The notes: a model not told the origin generated them from the letters alone. A stretch of 64,000 bases of DNA from Sepioteuthis lessoniana (GCA_963585895.1 OY757947.1:35592883-35656882), one strand, 5' to 3'. Shown: positions 11,650 to 24,909, counted from the first letter of the stretch. A program made the numbers and translations.

Positions 11650-12508
11650 GAACATCGATTGATAAAATCAAAGAAAATGGTTTCAAGCTGATAAAGAAAA
11701 GAAGCAGAAGGTGCCCCGCAAAAAATTTTACCGACGCCGACTACACCGATGACATAGCGCTTCAGGCAAATGCACCAGCCCAAGCCCAAATCCTAGCGGA
11801 TAGTCTGGAAAGAGCCGCTGCAAGCATTGGCCTCCATGTCAATTCACACAAAACAAAATATATGTGCTTTAATTAAACAAGTGAAATTTCCTCTCTAAAC
11901 GGTAGCTCTCTGAAACTAGTTGACAAGTTCCCCTACCAAGGAAGCAGTGTTTCGTCAACCGAGACAGACATCGATACGCAATTAGCAAAGGCATACACAG
12001 TTATCAATAGACAATCGGTCATATGGAAGTCAGACCTAACCAATAATACAAAGCGCAATTTCTTCCAAGCGGCGGTCGTGTAGATACTGCTATATGGATG
12101 CACTACATGGATTCTAACTAAACTGATGGAGAAAAAGCTTGACGACAACTATACAAGAATTCTGCGAGCAATATTGAACAAGTCCTGGAGGCAACACCCC
12201 ACAAAGAAGCAGCTATACGGCCACCAACCACCCATCACGAAAACTATCAAAGTTACACGAACCAGACATGCAGGACACTGCTGGAGAAGTAGGGAGGAGC
12301 TCATAAGTGATGTACACCTATGGACCCCCTTCACATGACCGAGAAAAAACAGGGTGACCAGCTTGAACCTACATACAGCTGCTCTCTGAGGATTTGGGTT
12401 GTAGTCCCGAGGACCTGCCGGAAACGATGAACGATATGGAGGAATGGCGAGAGGGGTCAGGGATATCCGTGCTGGTGGCACGACAAGATAATGATGATGA
12501 TGATGATA

Positions 12509-13440
12509 TTTCTTATAATATTCCATCAATATCACATTTTGTTAACAATAAATAAATACTTTATTAATTGGTATCTATAATATTAATCAAGCTAAAAAGT
12601 CTACAGTTATAACAAATAGTGATGAATGAGATTGAACATTGATCTATTTTCATATGAGTCCGTCATCTGATAATAAACAGACGACCAAGATTGACTTATC
12701 TTGATCAAAGGCGGGTATTTTAGATTTAACGTGGATAACATATTTTTCTGAGGGGACGGGTCCTGGAGCACAGGAACACCAAATTTGGTGCTTGTACCAC
12801 CAAGGGAAAGATTAATTCAATAATTTGCTTTACTCTACTAGAATTCATAGCGATTACAGCTGATGAGAATATGTGGAGGGGGAACAGTTATTATCATAGA
12901 GAAAAATGCCCCTCCTCTTTATCATGGAAGTTTTCAGTGGCCAGTTTTTTGCAGTTCGTTAGTCATTCAAAAAATTTGCAGACTATCGACCGAGAAATGT
13001 TCATGGTTAGCAAGGTCAGACAATGAAATTGTGATGTCTTTGTGGTTGGAGAACTTATGTTCTTTTGTTCTTTTCGCTTAGTTGAAAGACAAATGTCGAT
13101 ATTTACTTATTTAGTTCTTATTTAGCATATTGCATTTGTCGCGAAAAAGAAGCAGTTTATGGTAAAAACATTCTAATGAGGAAGGTACGAAGTTTTATAA
13201 ATGTTAAGTGACGAAACTGCACTTTCTAAGCCGTCTGAGAATGTTGTATGTTGGAGATTGTGGACGTGAAGAAAACGCCACCAGTTTTCTTAGCAAGTAA
13301 AATATGTAATTCTGAAATAGATTAAAAAATGAAGAAAATCACTGAAACAAAATCTTATTTTCATGGTTAAATATAAGCCTAAAGTTTCTATATAATTCTA
13401 ATGTAAACATACATGGGTGGCACTTATCTGTAAAAGCGGA
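12509..13440 (+). repeat. Dispersed repeat flanking R, copy in A1
   Basis: Shared with 45976-46890 in the same orientation. The part 12860-13400 is the reverse complement of parts of 21420-21900 and 26530-27180. No coding potential is evident; scattered open frames are short and unsupported. It runs straight into the R repeat at 13440. Confidence 0.65.
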
Positions 13441-13722
13441 ATTAAATTTATTTTAGACGATAAAGTTGACAATAAAAAAAGTAGTTTCTTGTTTTCATAG
13501 TCGATAAATATAAACAATGAAAGTTCACTAAAAAACTTGACAAAAGAATAACTGAAATGTTCAATGATTACAGATAATTTATTATACTCCATATTCAACA
13601 TTATACATTATTAAATATTTGAGAAAAAGTACTTACGTACAAATGGCTAATATACGTGAATTGAGGTTCAATGAAGAATCAGTTGTCTCGACCAAAATGT
13701 GGCCTTCAAGCAAGTTCGATGG
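13440..13722 (+). repeat. R repeat, plus orientation
   Basis: This copy contains the diagnostic pair GACGATAAAGTTGACAATAA and GTCGATAAATATAAACAATG about 45 bp apart, followed by ATTCAACATTATACATTATT. Other plus-oriented copies are at 20020, 25150, 36930 and 46895; minus-oriented ones at 20995, 26125 and 51560, with fragments at 14185, 17835 and 48125. I do not recognise the family. Confidence 0.7.
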
Positions 13723-13851
13723 GTAATTTACTAAGCTTTTTGCTTAGATGTGGCACAAGGCCATATGAAAGGGGCACCCAATGAGACTCGAACTCACTCG
13801 TGTAGGTTTGCTAGTCCAGCTTGCTAACCACTACACCACCAGAGGCACCTA
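13723..13851 (-). mobile_element. Short tRNA-derived SINE with 17-bp target duplication
   Basis: Read on the minus strand it starts GGTGCCTCTGGTGGTGTAG, has an A-box-like GTGTAGTGGTTAGCAAGC and a B-box-like GAGTTCGAGTCTC, and then a short tail. The direct repeat TCAAGCAAGTTCGATGG flanks it perfectly at 13706-13722 and 13852-13868. The paralogous positions near 47170-47180 and 17495-17510 are empty. The same SINE occurs at 20318-20446 and 25459-25581. No functional tRNA is claimed. Confidence 0.85.
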
Positions 13852-13868
13852 TCAAGCAAGTTCGATGG

Positions 13869-15762
13869 ATGAAGCCAGCAGTATTGCTTTCGTATTTATT
13901 GGATTCTTGGTAGAAAAATCTTTTAATTCAAATTACCAAAATTAAGAAGCGAGACGTTTTTCTTTTTAGAATGTAATTTAGAATATCTTCTTTAAACTGA
14001 AGTTGATGTTTGAATTAAAAATGAAAAATATTTTTATTTTCATTTAAATTTTTTTTTTAATTAACTTTCCTTTCTTCATTAGACAATACGAAAACTAATA
14101 GAGGAACGTTTTTGACACTCCCACTCCTATTTACGAATGGTAATGCTTCTGATCCTCCATACTTTAAAAAGAAAACTATTTGTCGCAATATTTTGTAAAC
14201 TTTCATTGTTTATACTTATCAGATAGGAAAAGAACAAACTATTTAATATATTGTCAACTTTATTGTCTGAAACATATCGAAGATCGAAATATGATTTTAA
14301 TCCTACACGACGATCACGAATAGTTGCACAGAGTGTGAGTGTGTGCAAGGGAGAGTGAGAGAGAGAAAGAGAGACCGAGTCGTCTCCCTCGAAATGGGAT
14401 TGGAGCCCTGTACTCGATTTGCCAAAGGAAAATATTTTTATATACATGATTTATTCGGTCGATTATCTTTCTTTTCTTCTTCATTCGTCGAATAATATTC
14501 TAAGAATAATTTGATTCTGTTTTTAATTAAAGATTTTTTTTTCATTTTAATATTTCGCATATTATTGGGGATTTATTTTTGTAAATAAGGATCAATTAAC
14601 ATTTCCATCCCCCACAGAGTATGCTTAATTCATACGTATTTATGAATTCTATTGAATGATATACGTGCATTTTGGTGATTGTACCTCTAGGCTAAGTTGG
14701 TGCAAGGGAGAATATTCAGTCGATTCCCCACTCCCCTCAAAAAACAATATTAGCCTTAGTATATTCAATGATACTTTAACAGTGAGTAAACAGAAATAAA
14801 GATGAGTTCATTTACATATTTAGAAAGATTTACTCTATACATGATACGCCTAAAATAAGTACAAAATCAGTAAAAAATTTTTATTGGTTGAGTGCAGAAC
14901 AGTAAATGATGAAGGTTATATGACCAGGCAAGAGTCATGTCTCTACTATTTAAAGGAAAACGACAAAAAAGAGCGTCTTTACTGTTTAAATAACAGAGAC
15001 AAAACAAGAACGAAGAAGAATTTCTCCTCTAGTCATGTGATTACATAATACCAAACGCAACAAAAGAAAAATACGATAAACAAATTCTTATACACAAGAA
15101 CACTTCAAATAATATAGATATCTATTGAATTAAGATGGAAGAATACACAAACATTTCCCAACAGCTATAAATATACCCAAATTGTTCGATGAAGAAGCCA
15201 TACATAGAATGGGTACAAAATATGAAGAAAAATCTTTCCTAATGGGGGAATATAAAATGGCCATTTGGCTTTAACTTTTCTTTGTAAGGACCAAGACCCA
15301 TCCTGCATGTTGAAAGAAGAGAAATAAAAGAGGTAGAGACTGAGTTTTATTGGAGTATTGTGTGACACTCTTGAGACATCCGAGTGATATGCCTATTCTG
15401 TAACGGAGATAATTATTTATTTTCTCCTTCCTAGCTCAAACGCCTTAGGACTTGGTCATGATTTCATCATCTTGTAACGCGTCATAATTTGACACTTATT
15501 TTTACATGTCATAATTTTGTAGCAGGGCCGATAATTATGTCGATCATGCAATTTTTTTGTAAGGAGAAAGTGATAGGATACAAAACAAGGCAAGGATGAC
15601 AAAAACAAGTGAATATATTTGAAATGCCAACTTTTTATTTGGTGAATCTAGTGATGTCAGTGTGCCGAGGCACAGGAATCACCGAGTCTCGTGGTGCTTT
15701 TAAGTTTTACTACTTTGGAAAGGACTGTAGGTAAAAGAACTAGAGGTAGTCTTTAAAGGACT
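13869..15762 (+). repeat. Dispersed repeat unit U, copy 1
   Basis: Runs from the R repeat through a block with the landmark CATACTTTAAAAAGAAAACT to the block CGATTCCCCACTCCCCTCAA. Copies are at 17521-18600, 47200-49960 and, in part, 61780-62640. It contains a GA-rich stretch (14350-14375) that is a long microsatellite in copy 2. No gene is visible. Confidence 0.65.
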
Positions 15763-15763
15763 A

Positions 15764-16662
<899 letters not shown>

Positions 16663-16775
16663 GTATAAATACTTCCGATGAAATTAAGATGAGTCGATGC
16701 CTTGAGATGGCCTTATACCAGATTCGTGAAATTAGTGAAGCGAATTAAAAGTAAGATGATTCGATGCCTTTGGAT

Positions 16776-17062
16776 ACTATTTACCAACCCCTCCGCTCTG
16801 GCAGGATATGACACAAGATCAATTTTTAAGCGGGGTTTAGCATGTTTGAATTCAGAGTTTTCCTTCTCCAAGACTAGTTGCCTAACCAAGGCTGAAGAAC
16901 CTAGTCTGTCCTACTATTTACCCATAGCTGGAGGGAGAATAATTGGATTCATACCTTCCCCAAAGGTTTTAGTGCTATGTGAAATGCAATCAGTTTCGTC
17001 CAGGATTTGAACTCGTGTCGCCGTGTTCATTTCCTACGACGATAACGACTACACCACGGGCA
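16776..17062 (-). mobile_element. Full-length tRNA-derived SINE (287 bp) with target duplication
   Basis: On the minus strand the element starts with GGTGCCCGTGGTGTAGTCG, carries a B-box-like GAGTTCAAATCC, then a body ending near 16776. CCTTTGGAT is repeated exactly at 16767-16775 and 17063-17071, and the paralogous site at 50058-50066 holds a single copy. The body block CCCATAGCTGG...TTCCCCAAAGG is shared with 47745-47893. A 102-codon open frame across it is accidental. Confidence 0.85.
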
Positions 17063-17398
17063 CCTTTGGATGACTCTATAAAAGACTCATGAATGCAGAG
17101 AAACGGAGAAAAGATCTGATAATATGATCTCTAACAAAGTGATCCGCAGGGATATTTCCGTTTTCTTAACAAGGATATCCAACGTCAGTAGCCAATGAGT
17201 TAGGATAAGGTCCTACTGTTTGATAATTGATGGAATCAGTTAACTTGCACTTTTAAATAGCTTAGAGAAGTGACCAATTCGCATCTTTTTGTGTTAAACT
17301 AGGATATCCAATTTCAGTAGACGGTGGGCTACGGTAAGACCTTCCAATTTTATGATTGATCGTATCAATTAAGATGACCTGTTTGGATCTATTTATAC

Positions 17399-17974
17399 AT
17401 TATTAGATGTTTGAGAAAAAGTACCTACGTTAAGTGGCTAATACACGTGAATTGGGGTTGAATGAAGAATGAGTGGTCCCGACCAAAATGTTGTTTTCAA
17501 GCAGGTTTGGCGCATGAAGCCAGCAGTATTTTTTTCGTATTTATTGGATTCTTAGTAGAAAAATATTTTAATAAAAAAATACCAAAATTAAGAAGCGAGA
17601 CTTTTTTCCTTTTAGAATGTAATTTAGAATGTCTTCTTTAAGACTGAAGTTGTTGTTTTAATCAAAAAGAAAAAATATTTTTTATTTTTATTTCTATTTT
17701 TAACCAATTTTCCTTTCTTCAAGAGACAAAGCAAAAACATATAGAGGAATGTTCTTGACACTGCCACCCCTACTCACGAATGGTAATTCTTTTGATCATC
17801 CATACTTTAAAAAGAAAACTATTCGTCGCAATAAACTTTCATTGTTTATACTTATCAAATAGGAAAACAAGAAACCATTTTATTAATTGTTAACTCTTTT
17901 GTCTGAAACACATTTAAGATCGAAATATCATTTTTATCCTACACGACGCTCACGAATAGTCGCAGAGAGTGTGA

Positions 17975-18064
<90 letters not shown>

Positions 18065-18600
18065 CCGAGTCATCTCCCTCGAAAAGGGATTCGAGTCTTG
18101 TACTCGATTTAACGAAGGAAATCATTTTTGTATACATGATTTATTCGGTCGATTATATTTCTTTTCTTGTCTATTCGTCGAATAATATTCTAAGAATCAT
18201 TTGACTGTGTTTTTAATTAAAGATTTTTTTCCATTTTAATATTTCGTATATTATTGGGGATTTATTTTTGTAAATAAGGATCAATTAACATTTCCATCTC
18301 CCAGAGAGTATGCTTAATTCATACGTAGTTATGAATTCTATTGAATGATATACGTGCATTTTGGTGATTGTACCTCTAGGCTAAGTTGGTTCAAGGGAGA
18401 ATATTCAGTCGATTCCCCACTCCCCTCAAAAAACAATATTAGCCTTAGTATATTCAATGATCAACTAACAGTGAGTAAACGGAAATAAAGATGAGTTCAT
18501 TTACATATTTAGAAAGATTTACTCTATACATGATATGCCTAAAATAAGTAGAAAAACAGTAAAAAGTTTTTATTGATTGAGTGCAGAACAATAAATAATT
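17399..18600 (+). repeat. Dispersed unit R/U, copy 2
   Basis: Starts abruptly at the end of duplication A1 with the distal part of the R repeat (TACATTATTAGATGTTTGAG) and continues as unit U. It lacks the SINE found in copy 1. It carries a GT run and then a GA run of about 35 units at 17976-18062. No gene is seen. Confidence 0.65.
17976..18062. repeat. Microsatellite (GT)n(GA)n
   Basis: A GT run of about 9 units passes into a GA run of over 30 units. The equivalent place in copy 1 (14336-14375) has only a short interrupted run, so this expanded locally. Confidence 0.95.
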
Positions 18601-19759
18601 TGGGGCTACTATTCACAGCTTTCAACCCACAAATTGAATCTCGACATTTTTTCTGGCTCTTTTCAGTTCTCAACAAATTAAAAATAATAAGTTTGACTTA
18701 TAATATTGACTGAAAGCGTGAATTGCTATTAATAGGTAAGTGATCCTATAGAAACCTGATCGCTCCGATCATCTAAAATGGGATGTTTTGCTTTTTTTAT
18801 AAGTTCTTTCAGTTTAGTTTCTGCTACTGTTTGATAGCTTTCGACTAAATGTAGGTCTTTTAACAGCAGCTAAAAATATGGCCAATCATCTAGTTCCAAT
18901 TATATTAGTTTCTCGATGAGAGCTCTGTAATTGGGTGATTGCTTTGTCTGATGGTGGTCACTCTTTATGCTACAGTGGCGTAAGTATTTGTAACTATTCT
19001 GGTCTCTACTATCCTCCTTTTTTCAAAAATATTATATTTGTATTATACTTGATTTCTACTATTTTCCCGCCTCTTTTATATATATCTCGAGATCTTTAAA
19101 ATGTGGGCTAGTTTCCTTAGCCGTTTTAGCATTTTGTTTTGTTTTGACAGTTTTCTTCCATTTGGTCTGGGACCTTTTGCAAAAACTTTTACATGTTGGA
19201 CGTTCTATGTAACTCTCCATGTAGTGTCCATCTTTATTACATTAAAGGAACATCAAGGAAACGGGGATGTACCGTATCTAATTTTAATTTCCTTAACGGG
19301 AGTAAAACAGATTTCATGTATTTTAAACTAGATTGAGCTATGTCCACGTTATCTAGCAGTTCAAATTATCTCATCTATTAAAAGTGATGTTAAATACGCC
19401 TAATGAAGTCGTGAATTTCTATTGAGAGGTAATGTTTCTAATATTTGCTGAAGATCATATCATTTTAAATTTCATTTAAAAAGAAAGCATATTTTCTGAT
19501 CGAAACTATGACAAAAGCGCCTCCAAAATAACCTGTTAACAGTTTGTTTTACCTAGTCGATTTTCCGCTCAAAGAAGTTTATGGTGGTCCATTCTTTTTA
19601 GTTCATTAGTAATTAAAAGAAATCTTGTATATAATAGACCAATTTTTCGTCAGGAACAGTGGGTGGTGTGTTAAAAACGATTGTGAAATTTCGGGAAGGA
19701 TTGGTGGAATCTTTCCCATGTGCTTTTCAGATGGTTGGAAGGCAGATATTGATAATTAT
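18601..19759. other. Intergenic, nothing recognised
   Basis: No supportable coding region, RNA gene or complete repeat is seen. The part 18603-18690 resembles 22810-22920 (a shared CTATTCACAGC block). A 76-codon frame at 19101-19331 is hydrophobic and T-rich and has no recognisable domain. Confidence 0.5.
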
Positions 19760-22030
19760 TCATCTAGTTCTTATTATATTTCATATTTTGCCCAAAAAGA
19801 AAAAAAAAAGAAAATCAATGTCAGAAACTTTTTTTCGGGAGGTTCCATAGTCGTATAAGTCTAGGAGACAAATCTACGACTTGTTAAGAGTTTGACGCTG
19901 TTTAGAGGAGGAGATTTTCTTAGGTGATAGGAAGAAATTGATCCCCTTCTTTTTAGCTTGTACAAATGAAAATTACTATAGATTTTGACAGGCAGTATTA
20001 TTCTATACGAGGACATTCAAATTTGTTTTGGACGATAAAATTGACAAGAAATTAAATAACTTGTTTGCAGTTTTTATCGTCGATAAATGTAAACAATGAA
20101 ATATCAGTAAAAGATATGCCAGCAGAACAACTAAAATGGACAATGATAAGGGAGAATTAGTTTTACGCAATATTTAACACGAAATATTCATTATTGAATA
20201 GTCACCCAAATTTACTGACTTACAAGTTCGTAACATACGTGAACTGAGATCAATATAGAATTGATTGTTTTGGAGAAAATATAGTTTTCTGTCAGGCTGG
20301 GCTGATTGAGCCAGCAGTAATAATTTACTAAGCGTTTTGCTTAATGATTCACAAGGTCATAGAAAATGGGGTAACTAAGGAGAATAGAACTCGTTCGTGA
20401 AGGTTTGTTAGTCTACCTAGCTAACCATTACACTTCCAGAAGCGCCCTGATTAAGCCAACAGATTATTTATTTCATAAATTCCAAGACTTAGGCACAATT
20501 TTTATGGTGGGCCTCAGTAGAAAAAATATTTTCCAATGAAAAACCACACTAAAAAGTCTAATCAGTCAAAGTTATTTATTTCTTATTTTTATATCAATTT
20601 AAAACCTCCAATAAAAATGTTTAATCTCAATTTTAGTCTCCTTTATTAACCAAATTCTTAGACGATTAAGTTACAAAAAATAATAAAATCAAAAATTGCC
20701 GGGAAGAACAATAATTTACGTTATTTTACCATATTTGCAATTTCTGAGGACATATATGATCAAAATGGAATAATTAGCCATTTCTTTTGGGTGGAAGTGT
20801 CAATAAAGTTCCTTTACTAGTTTCTGTGTTGTCTCATGAAGAAAGCAAAGGTTAATTAAAAACTAAAACTAAAATAAAACAATTTTGCATTTTTAAGTCA
20901 AACAATTTAATTCTTAAATAAGATGTTCTAAATTAAATGAAAAAAGAAAAATTGTGTCACTTCTTAATTTTAAGAATTTATATCATATTTTTACCAAGAA
21001 TCCAATAAATACGAAAACAATAATGCTGGCTTCATTTGCCAAAGCAGCTTGATGGCTACATTTTTTCTGGACATACGATTCTTTATTGAACTTCAATTCA
21101 CTTGTAAGTAAGTACATTTTCTCAACTACTTAATAATGTATAATGTTAAATGTGGATTATGACCAATTCTCTGTGTAATCATTATTCATGTCAATTGTTC
21201 CTTTGGCAATAATTTTATTGTATATCTGTTGTTTATATTTATCGACTATGAAAACAACAAATAAACAATTTTAATTAACAACTTTATCGTCCGAAACAAA
21301 ATGAAATGTACTCTTACTTATAAGTGTCACGTATGAAAATTTCCTTTCATTTTATTTTAGTTTACCTAAGAATTACATACATATGTTATACTTACATTCA
21401 ACAAACGAGATAAGAGTTTGTGTCAATGATTTTCTTCATTTTATATAGTTTAAAATTACGTATTGTACTAGCAAAAAAAACGTTGGGGGATTTTTTCCTT
21501 CATCCACAGTATCCTACACACAACATTCTCAGACGCCCACCAAAAATATTGGTCTTCCAAACAAACGAAAAGTACATGGGAAGTATCTATAAATTCTCCA
21601 ACTAGCAAGACATCACACTTTCATTTTCTGACCTCGCTAACCCTGAAAATATCTTCGTCGATAGTGTACGAGATTTTATTGAATGATTAACGAACTGAAA
21701 AGAAATGACCACCGGAAACATTTGTGAGAAAGACAGGGAGCCTGTTTTTCTATCCGTCCCTAATTTCCTACGCTTAATTGATGGTGATATTCCTTATTGG
21801 TATTTTCCTGAAGACATCTTGTTTGATAGTGTGGGAGATTTCTTTGAATGACTAACTGCAAAGAACTGACCACTGCAAACTTCCATGACAATGAGTTTTT
21901 TTTAAATTCTTTTGCAGTTTCACACTCGAACGTTATTGTGATATTTCAAATTGGTTTCTTCCTTTTTTTTAATAGTATAACAACCATCGTGGTTTATTAA
22001 GTACTAAAAAATTCCTGGGGAAGGACAATA
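19760..22030 (+). repeat. Direct duplication B, copy 1 (built of inverted R repeats)
   Basis: Matches 24910-27330 over its length. Inside are R in plus orientation (20020-20317), a SINE (20318-20446), about 550 bp of AT-rich DNA and R in minus orientation (20995-21345), so the unit is itself an imperfect inverted repeat. Relative to copy 2 it lacks about 125 bp at 21546. It ends with repeats that match 12860-13400 on the opposite strand. No gene is visible. Confidence 0.75.
20318..20446 (-). mobile_element. Short tRNA-derived SINE, same family as 13723-13851
   Basis: The near-repeat CTGATTGAGCCAGCAG / CTGATTAAGCCAACAG flanks it (20302-20317 and 20447-20462). It is also present in the second duplication copy at the equivalent place, so it was inserted before that duplication. 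Confidence 0.8.
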
Positions 22031-22099
22031 ATAATCGTGTTTAACTTATATAGACGGGAGTCTTTCAAGAAGAAACGGTTGAAAGCGAACCAGAACAAG

Positions 22100-23225
22100 A
22101 GTGGCATACAATTAGAGTACACAGAACAAGACTTTGTTTGAAAAAAATGCAAGAAATTAACATCAATATCCTCGTGGGAACCAGATATCATATGTGGAGA
22201 AGGACTATGAGATTCTTCTGACTTAGTCAGTTAAACAACACGATATTATTAAGCTCTTATTTGGCTTGGTAACTAACGTAAGACTTTTGCAAAATCCTTG
22301 GCTGTTTGACTTAGTGCAAAATATATATAGAATCCACTTTAATACTCGGCATTATTCTATATAGTCTTTGAACATTTTAAAAGTTTTATATTACTTTACA
22401 GTTTTTTCTTTTAATAATGATTTAACTACAATTCTCTTCACTGTTGTACAGCTAAGAAACGAAAAAAGACAATTCAAACGTCTCTCCAAAGTTGTCCATG
22501 CAATAAAAAGCATCTTGATTGGCAGACCAATATGATGTAACTAAGTAGCCATTGGTCTAATGAGTAGAGTGTTCGCCAATGGTCTGTGAGACAAGGGTTC
22601 AATCCCAGCTTGAGTCATACCAAAGACTCGAAAAATAGCACTTTGTGCCACCTTGTTTAACACACAGCATTATAAGGGTAAAGTGAAGCAATCTAGGGAA
22701 TGTAGTAGCCTACTCCCCTACACGTAGCTGTAGTAGCTATTGAAAAAGGAAGTTTTCCAGTCACCCTCGATTAAGGTCGCCAACTTTACCTACTTTACTT
22801 TTTAGTAGTCACACATTGGGCGACTATTCACAGCCTTGCACCCAAAAATTGAAAATATCCATTTTTGGCGGCTCTTTTCCCTTCTCTACACATGAAATAA
22901 TAAGTGACCTGATTGGCTGATTTGCATCACGTGGACTAATGAAATACGGATAATCTTAACAATAAAATATAGAAAATACTAATTTTTTTCCAAGAAAAGT
23001 GTATTATCAAAAACATTATTGACCGAAATAAATTTAATAATAAGAAATGATCGATAAGATGAAATATAACTAATTATCTTAGAAAAGTTCATGAAATAGT
23101 GCATCATTGTTTAAATATAAACAATGTATTCTCTGAAATTGATGAGGTATTACCAAATTCCAAACGAAATTTGGAATAAATGTAAAATAAAATTCTAATG
23201 TTTATGCCATTAATTTTTAAAGTGT
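22100..23225 (+). repeat. Dispersed repeat matching 1880-2300, split by an insertion
   Basis: The outer parts (22100-22260 and 22990-23225) align with continuous sequence at 1880-2300. The landmarks are GACTTTGTT...GAGAAGGACT and GTGTATTATCA. The intervening 730 bp includes the SINE at 22545-22803 and a block resembling 18603-18690. Confidence 0.65.
22545..22803 (+). mobile_element. tRNA-headed SINE with TTAC/CTTT-type tail
   Basis: The head carries an A-box-like CTAATGAGTAGAGTG and a B-box-like GGGTTCAATCCC. The body contains ACACACAGCATTATAAGG and GGGTAAAGTGAAGCAATC, and the 3' end reads CCAACTTTACCTACTTTACTT. Relatives are at 23603-23864 (full), 38718-38908 (headless), 61571-61742 (minus) and 63503-63745 (minus, full). 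Confidence 0.85.
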
Positions 23226-23254
23226 TCAAACCAAATAACACGTGATGTAAGGGT

Positions 23255-23390
23255 TAGCAAACTTGATTGCTACACCATTAGGAGTGAGTTCGATCCTCAC
23301 TTTGCGCCTCAAATTTGTGCTTAGTATAAACTATAAGGAAAACTGCCCTTATACTTCACTTCAATCTTGTTTGTATTATAAACATCAACA
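23255..23390 (+). mobile_element. tRNA-headed SINE fragment (second type)
   Basis: A tRNA-like block with GGGTTAGCAAACTTGATTG and the B-box-like GAGTTCGATCCTC, followed by a CTTATACTTCACTT end. It is a different head from the neighbouring SINEs. Boundaries are uncertain. Confidence 0.5.
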
Positions 23391-23602
23391 CACACATATA
23401 CATAACTAACTTATTCGAACATCGCTACTTTCTATTGCCTTTTCCTCATTTGTTTTATGTTATAAATGAATATTTGCTTAAACATTCTTTGAATATTAAA
23501 GATACTTTGTCTTTTAATAGTACGGATGTTTCTCGTGCCTGATCATGATACAGTAATAATTTATTATACGATGTCTCAGGCAGGAAGACTTTTTACCACT
23601 TT

Positions 23603-23864
23603 GTACTTTGGCATAATGGTTAGAGTGTTCGCCAATGGCCCTTGAGATCTGGGTTCAATCCCAAGTCGAGTCATACCAAAGACTCAAAAAATCGTACTTG
23701 ATGCTATCTTGCTTAACACTCAGCATTATAAGGTACTATCAAGGGTAAAGTGGAGCAATCCAGGGAAAGAAGTAGCGCCCTCCCCTACACCTTGGTGTAG
23801 TAGCTATCGAAAAGGGATCCTTCGGGTTACCCTCGACTACGGTGGCCAACTTTACTTACTTACT
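23603..23864 (+). mobile_element. Full-length tRNA-headed SINE
   Basis: Head with TTTGGCATAATGGTTAGAG (A-box-like) and GGGTTCAATCCC (B-box-like), a body with CTCAGCATTATAAGG and GGTGTAGTAGCTATCG, and a 3' end CCAACTTTACTTACTTAC. It is closely related to 22545-22803 and 38718-38908. The 67-codon frame over it is not a gene. Confidence 0.88.
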
Positions 23865-24377
23865 TCTGGTATGTATATCATATATGTCAAAAATCTTTTT
23901 ATATGTAAATGAACTGCTCTTGATTTCCTTCCGTTTATTAACTGTGAAAATATCATTGCATATATTAATGCTAATATTGGTTTTTAGTGAATGGGGAAAA
24001 TTAAATTGATCCATAGATGAGACTGTAACAAATACGACCACGTAGGGTTTGTGTAGATCTAGGATTAATGGCCATAAGCGTGTGCTTCTTACTACCCTTA
24101 CCTTTAAAACAGAAGTCTTCCCATCAGATTGTTGAGGAGTCTTAGCTCTCTGCCAGGTGATATTTTGGGAATACAGAGGTGAAAATGAAATCACCGATAT
24201 ATTTATGACAACAGCCTGTTGTGAATTTTTTCTGGGTGATTTATCCGAGAGAATTTTCAGAAATGACCTTCAATCAAATACAAGAGATTATTTTAAAGAA
24301 TATTAAATTCCAGAAGAAGTTGGTCAGTGATGTACGAAGTAGATTTATGGCAAGAAATATTCAGTGCTTCGGCGCGC

Positions 24378-24386
24378 ACGCGCGCA

Positions 24387-24420
<34 letters not shown>
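24378..24420. repeat. CG/CT microsatellite
   Basis: A short GCGCACGCGCGC stretch followed by a CT run. It is the only alternating GC tract in an otherwise very AT-rich area. Confidence 0.85.
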
Positions 24421-24479
24421 TATTTGTAATATCGCAAATCCTGTGTTTTACCGACTAAAAATAAAATAAATGATATTAA

Positions 24480-24909
24480 ACAGGGATCTAATTACGACCG
24501 CAATGGAGACTTTTTTCTTTTCCCCTTTTATTCCATTTTATATCCTCATATGCGGAAAAATTATAAAAAATGAAAAAATAAATTTAAAAAAATTAAAAAA
24601 AACTTAAAAAATTCACTTTACCTATTTATAGTAGAACAAATCATTGACGCTCGAAACACTGATCAAGAAATATTAATTTTTAAAAGATCTGAAAATTGTT
24701 TAATTGAAAGACAAAATTCGAAAAATTCATTATTTCTTTTTCCATTGGCTAAAAGAAAATAATCCTTTATACAATTTCAGCTTCTCTCCGATTAAAATTG
24801 ATTAATCAAAATAGGACGACAATTGAAAACATTTTTCCCACTTTTACCTTCTCTTTTTCCTTTTTACCCTCCCCCATGATTAAAAAATATTTAAAAAAAT
24901 TTTTTTTAA
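24480..24909 (+). repeat. Dispersed repeat pair, copy 1
   Basis: Matches 30620-31050. The landmarks are CATTGACGCTCGAAACACTG and ATTGAAAGACAAAATTCGAA. Poly-T and poly-A rich and non-coding. Both copies are preceded by related sequence (23495-23570 and 30530-30610), although copy 1 has a SINE and other DNA in between. Confidence 0.7.

Larger units (their letters stand above)
8441..12508 (+). mobile_element. RTE-like LINE, long but broken copy (copy in duplication A1)
   Basis: This is a non-LTR retrotransposon with an AP-type endonuclease followed by reverse transcriptase. The endonuclease region begins about 8697 (IATFNVRTLN) and shows the metal-binding CIQEHR and an RDMNAQIG block where GDMNAQIG is expected. 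RT fragments run 9968-10846 and 11654-12480. The catalytic box reads YTDD instead of YADD near 11740-11751. The 3' end has an (ATG)n tail. About 475 bp of the element between endonuclease and RT is replaced by a SINE-like block (9400-9967), and a solo LTR splits the RT at 10847-11649. Stops and frameshifts are frequent, so it is inactive. The sister copy is 42931-45975. Confidence 0.88.

Noticed and set aside
11426..11691. Overlapping 70-78 codon frames on both strands
   Set aside because: Created by CA/TG and TA repeats within the solo LTR.
16702..17010. 102-codon plus-strand frame
   Set aside because: It overlaps a SINE and its target site; absent from the paralogous empty site.
24221..24469. 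82-codon frame with a leucine/serine-rich end
   Set aside because: The end is translation of a CT microsatellite and the rest has no similarity to anything I recognise.
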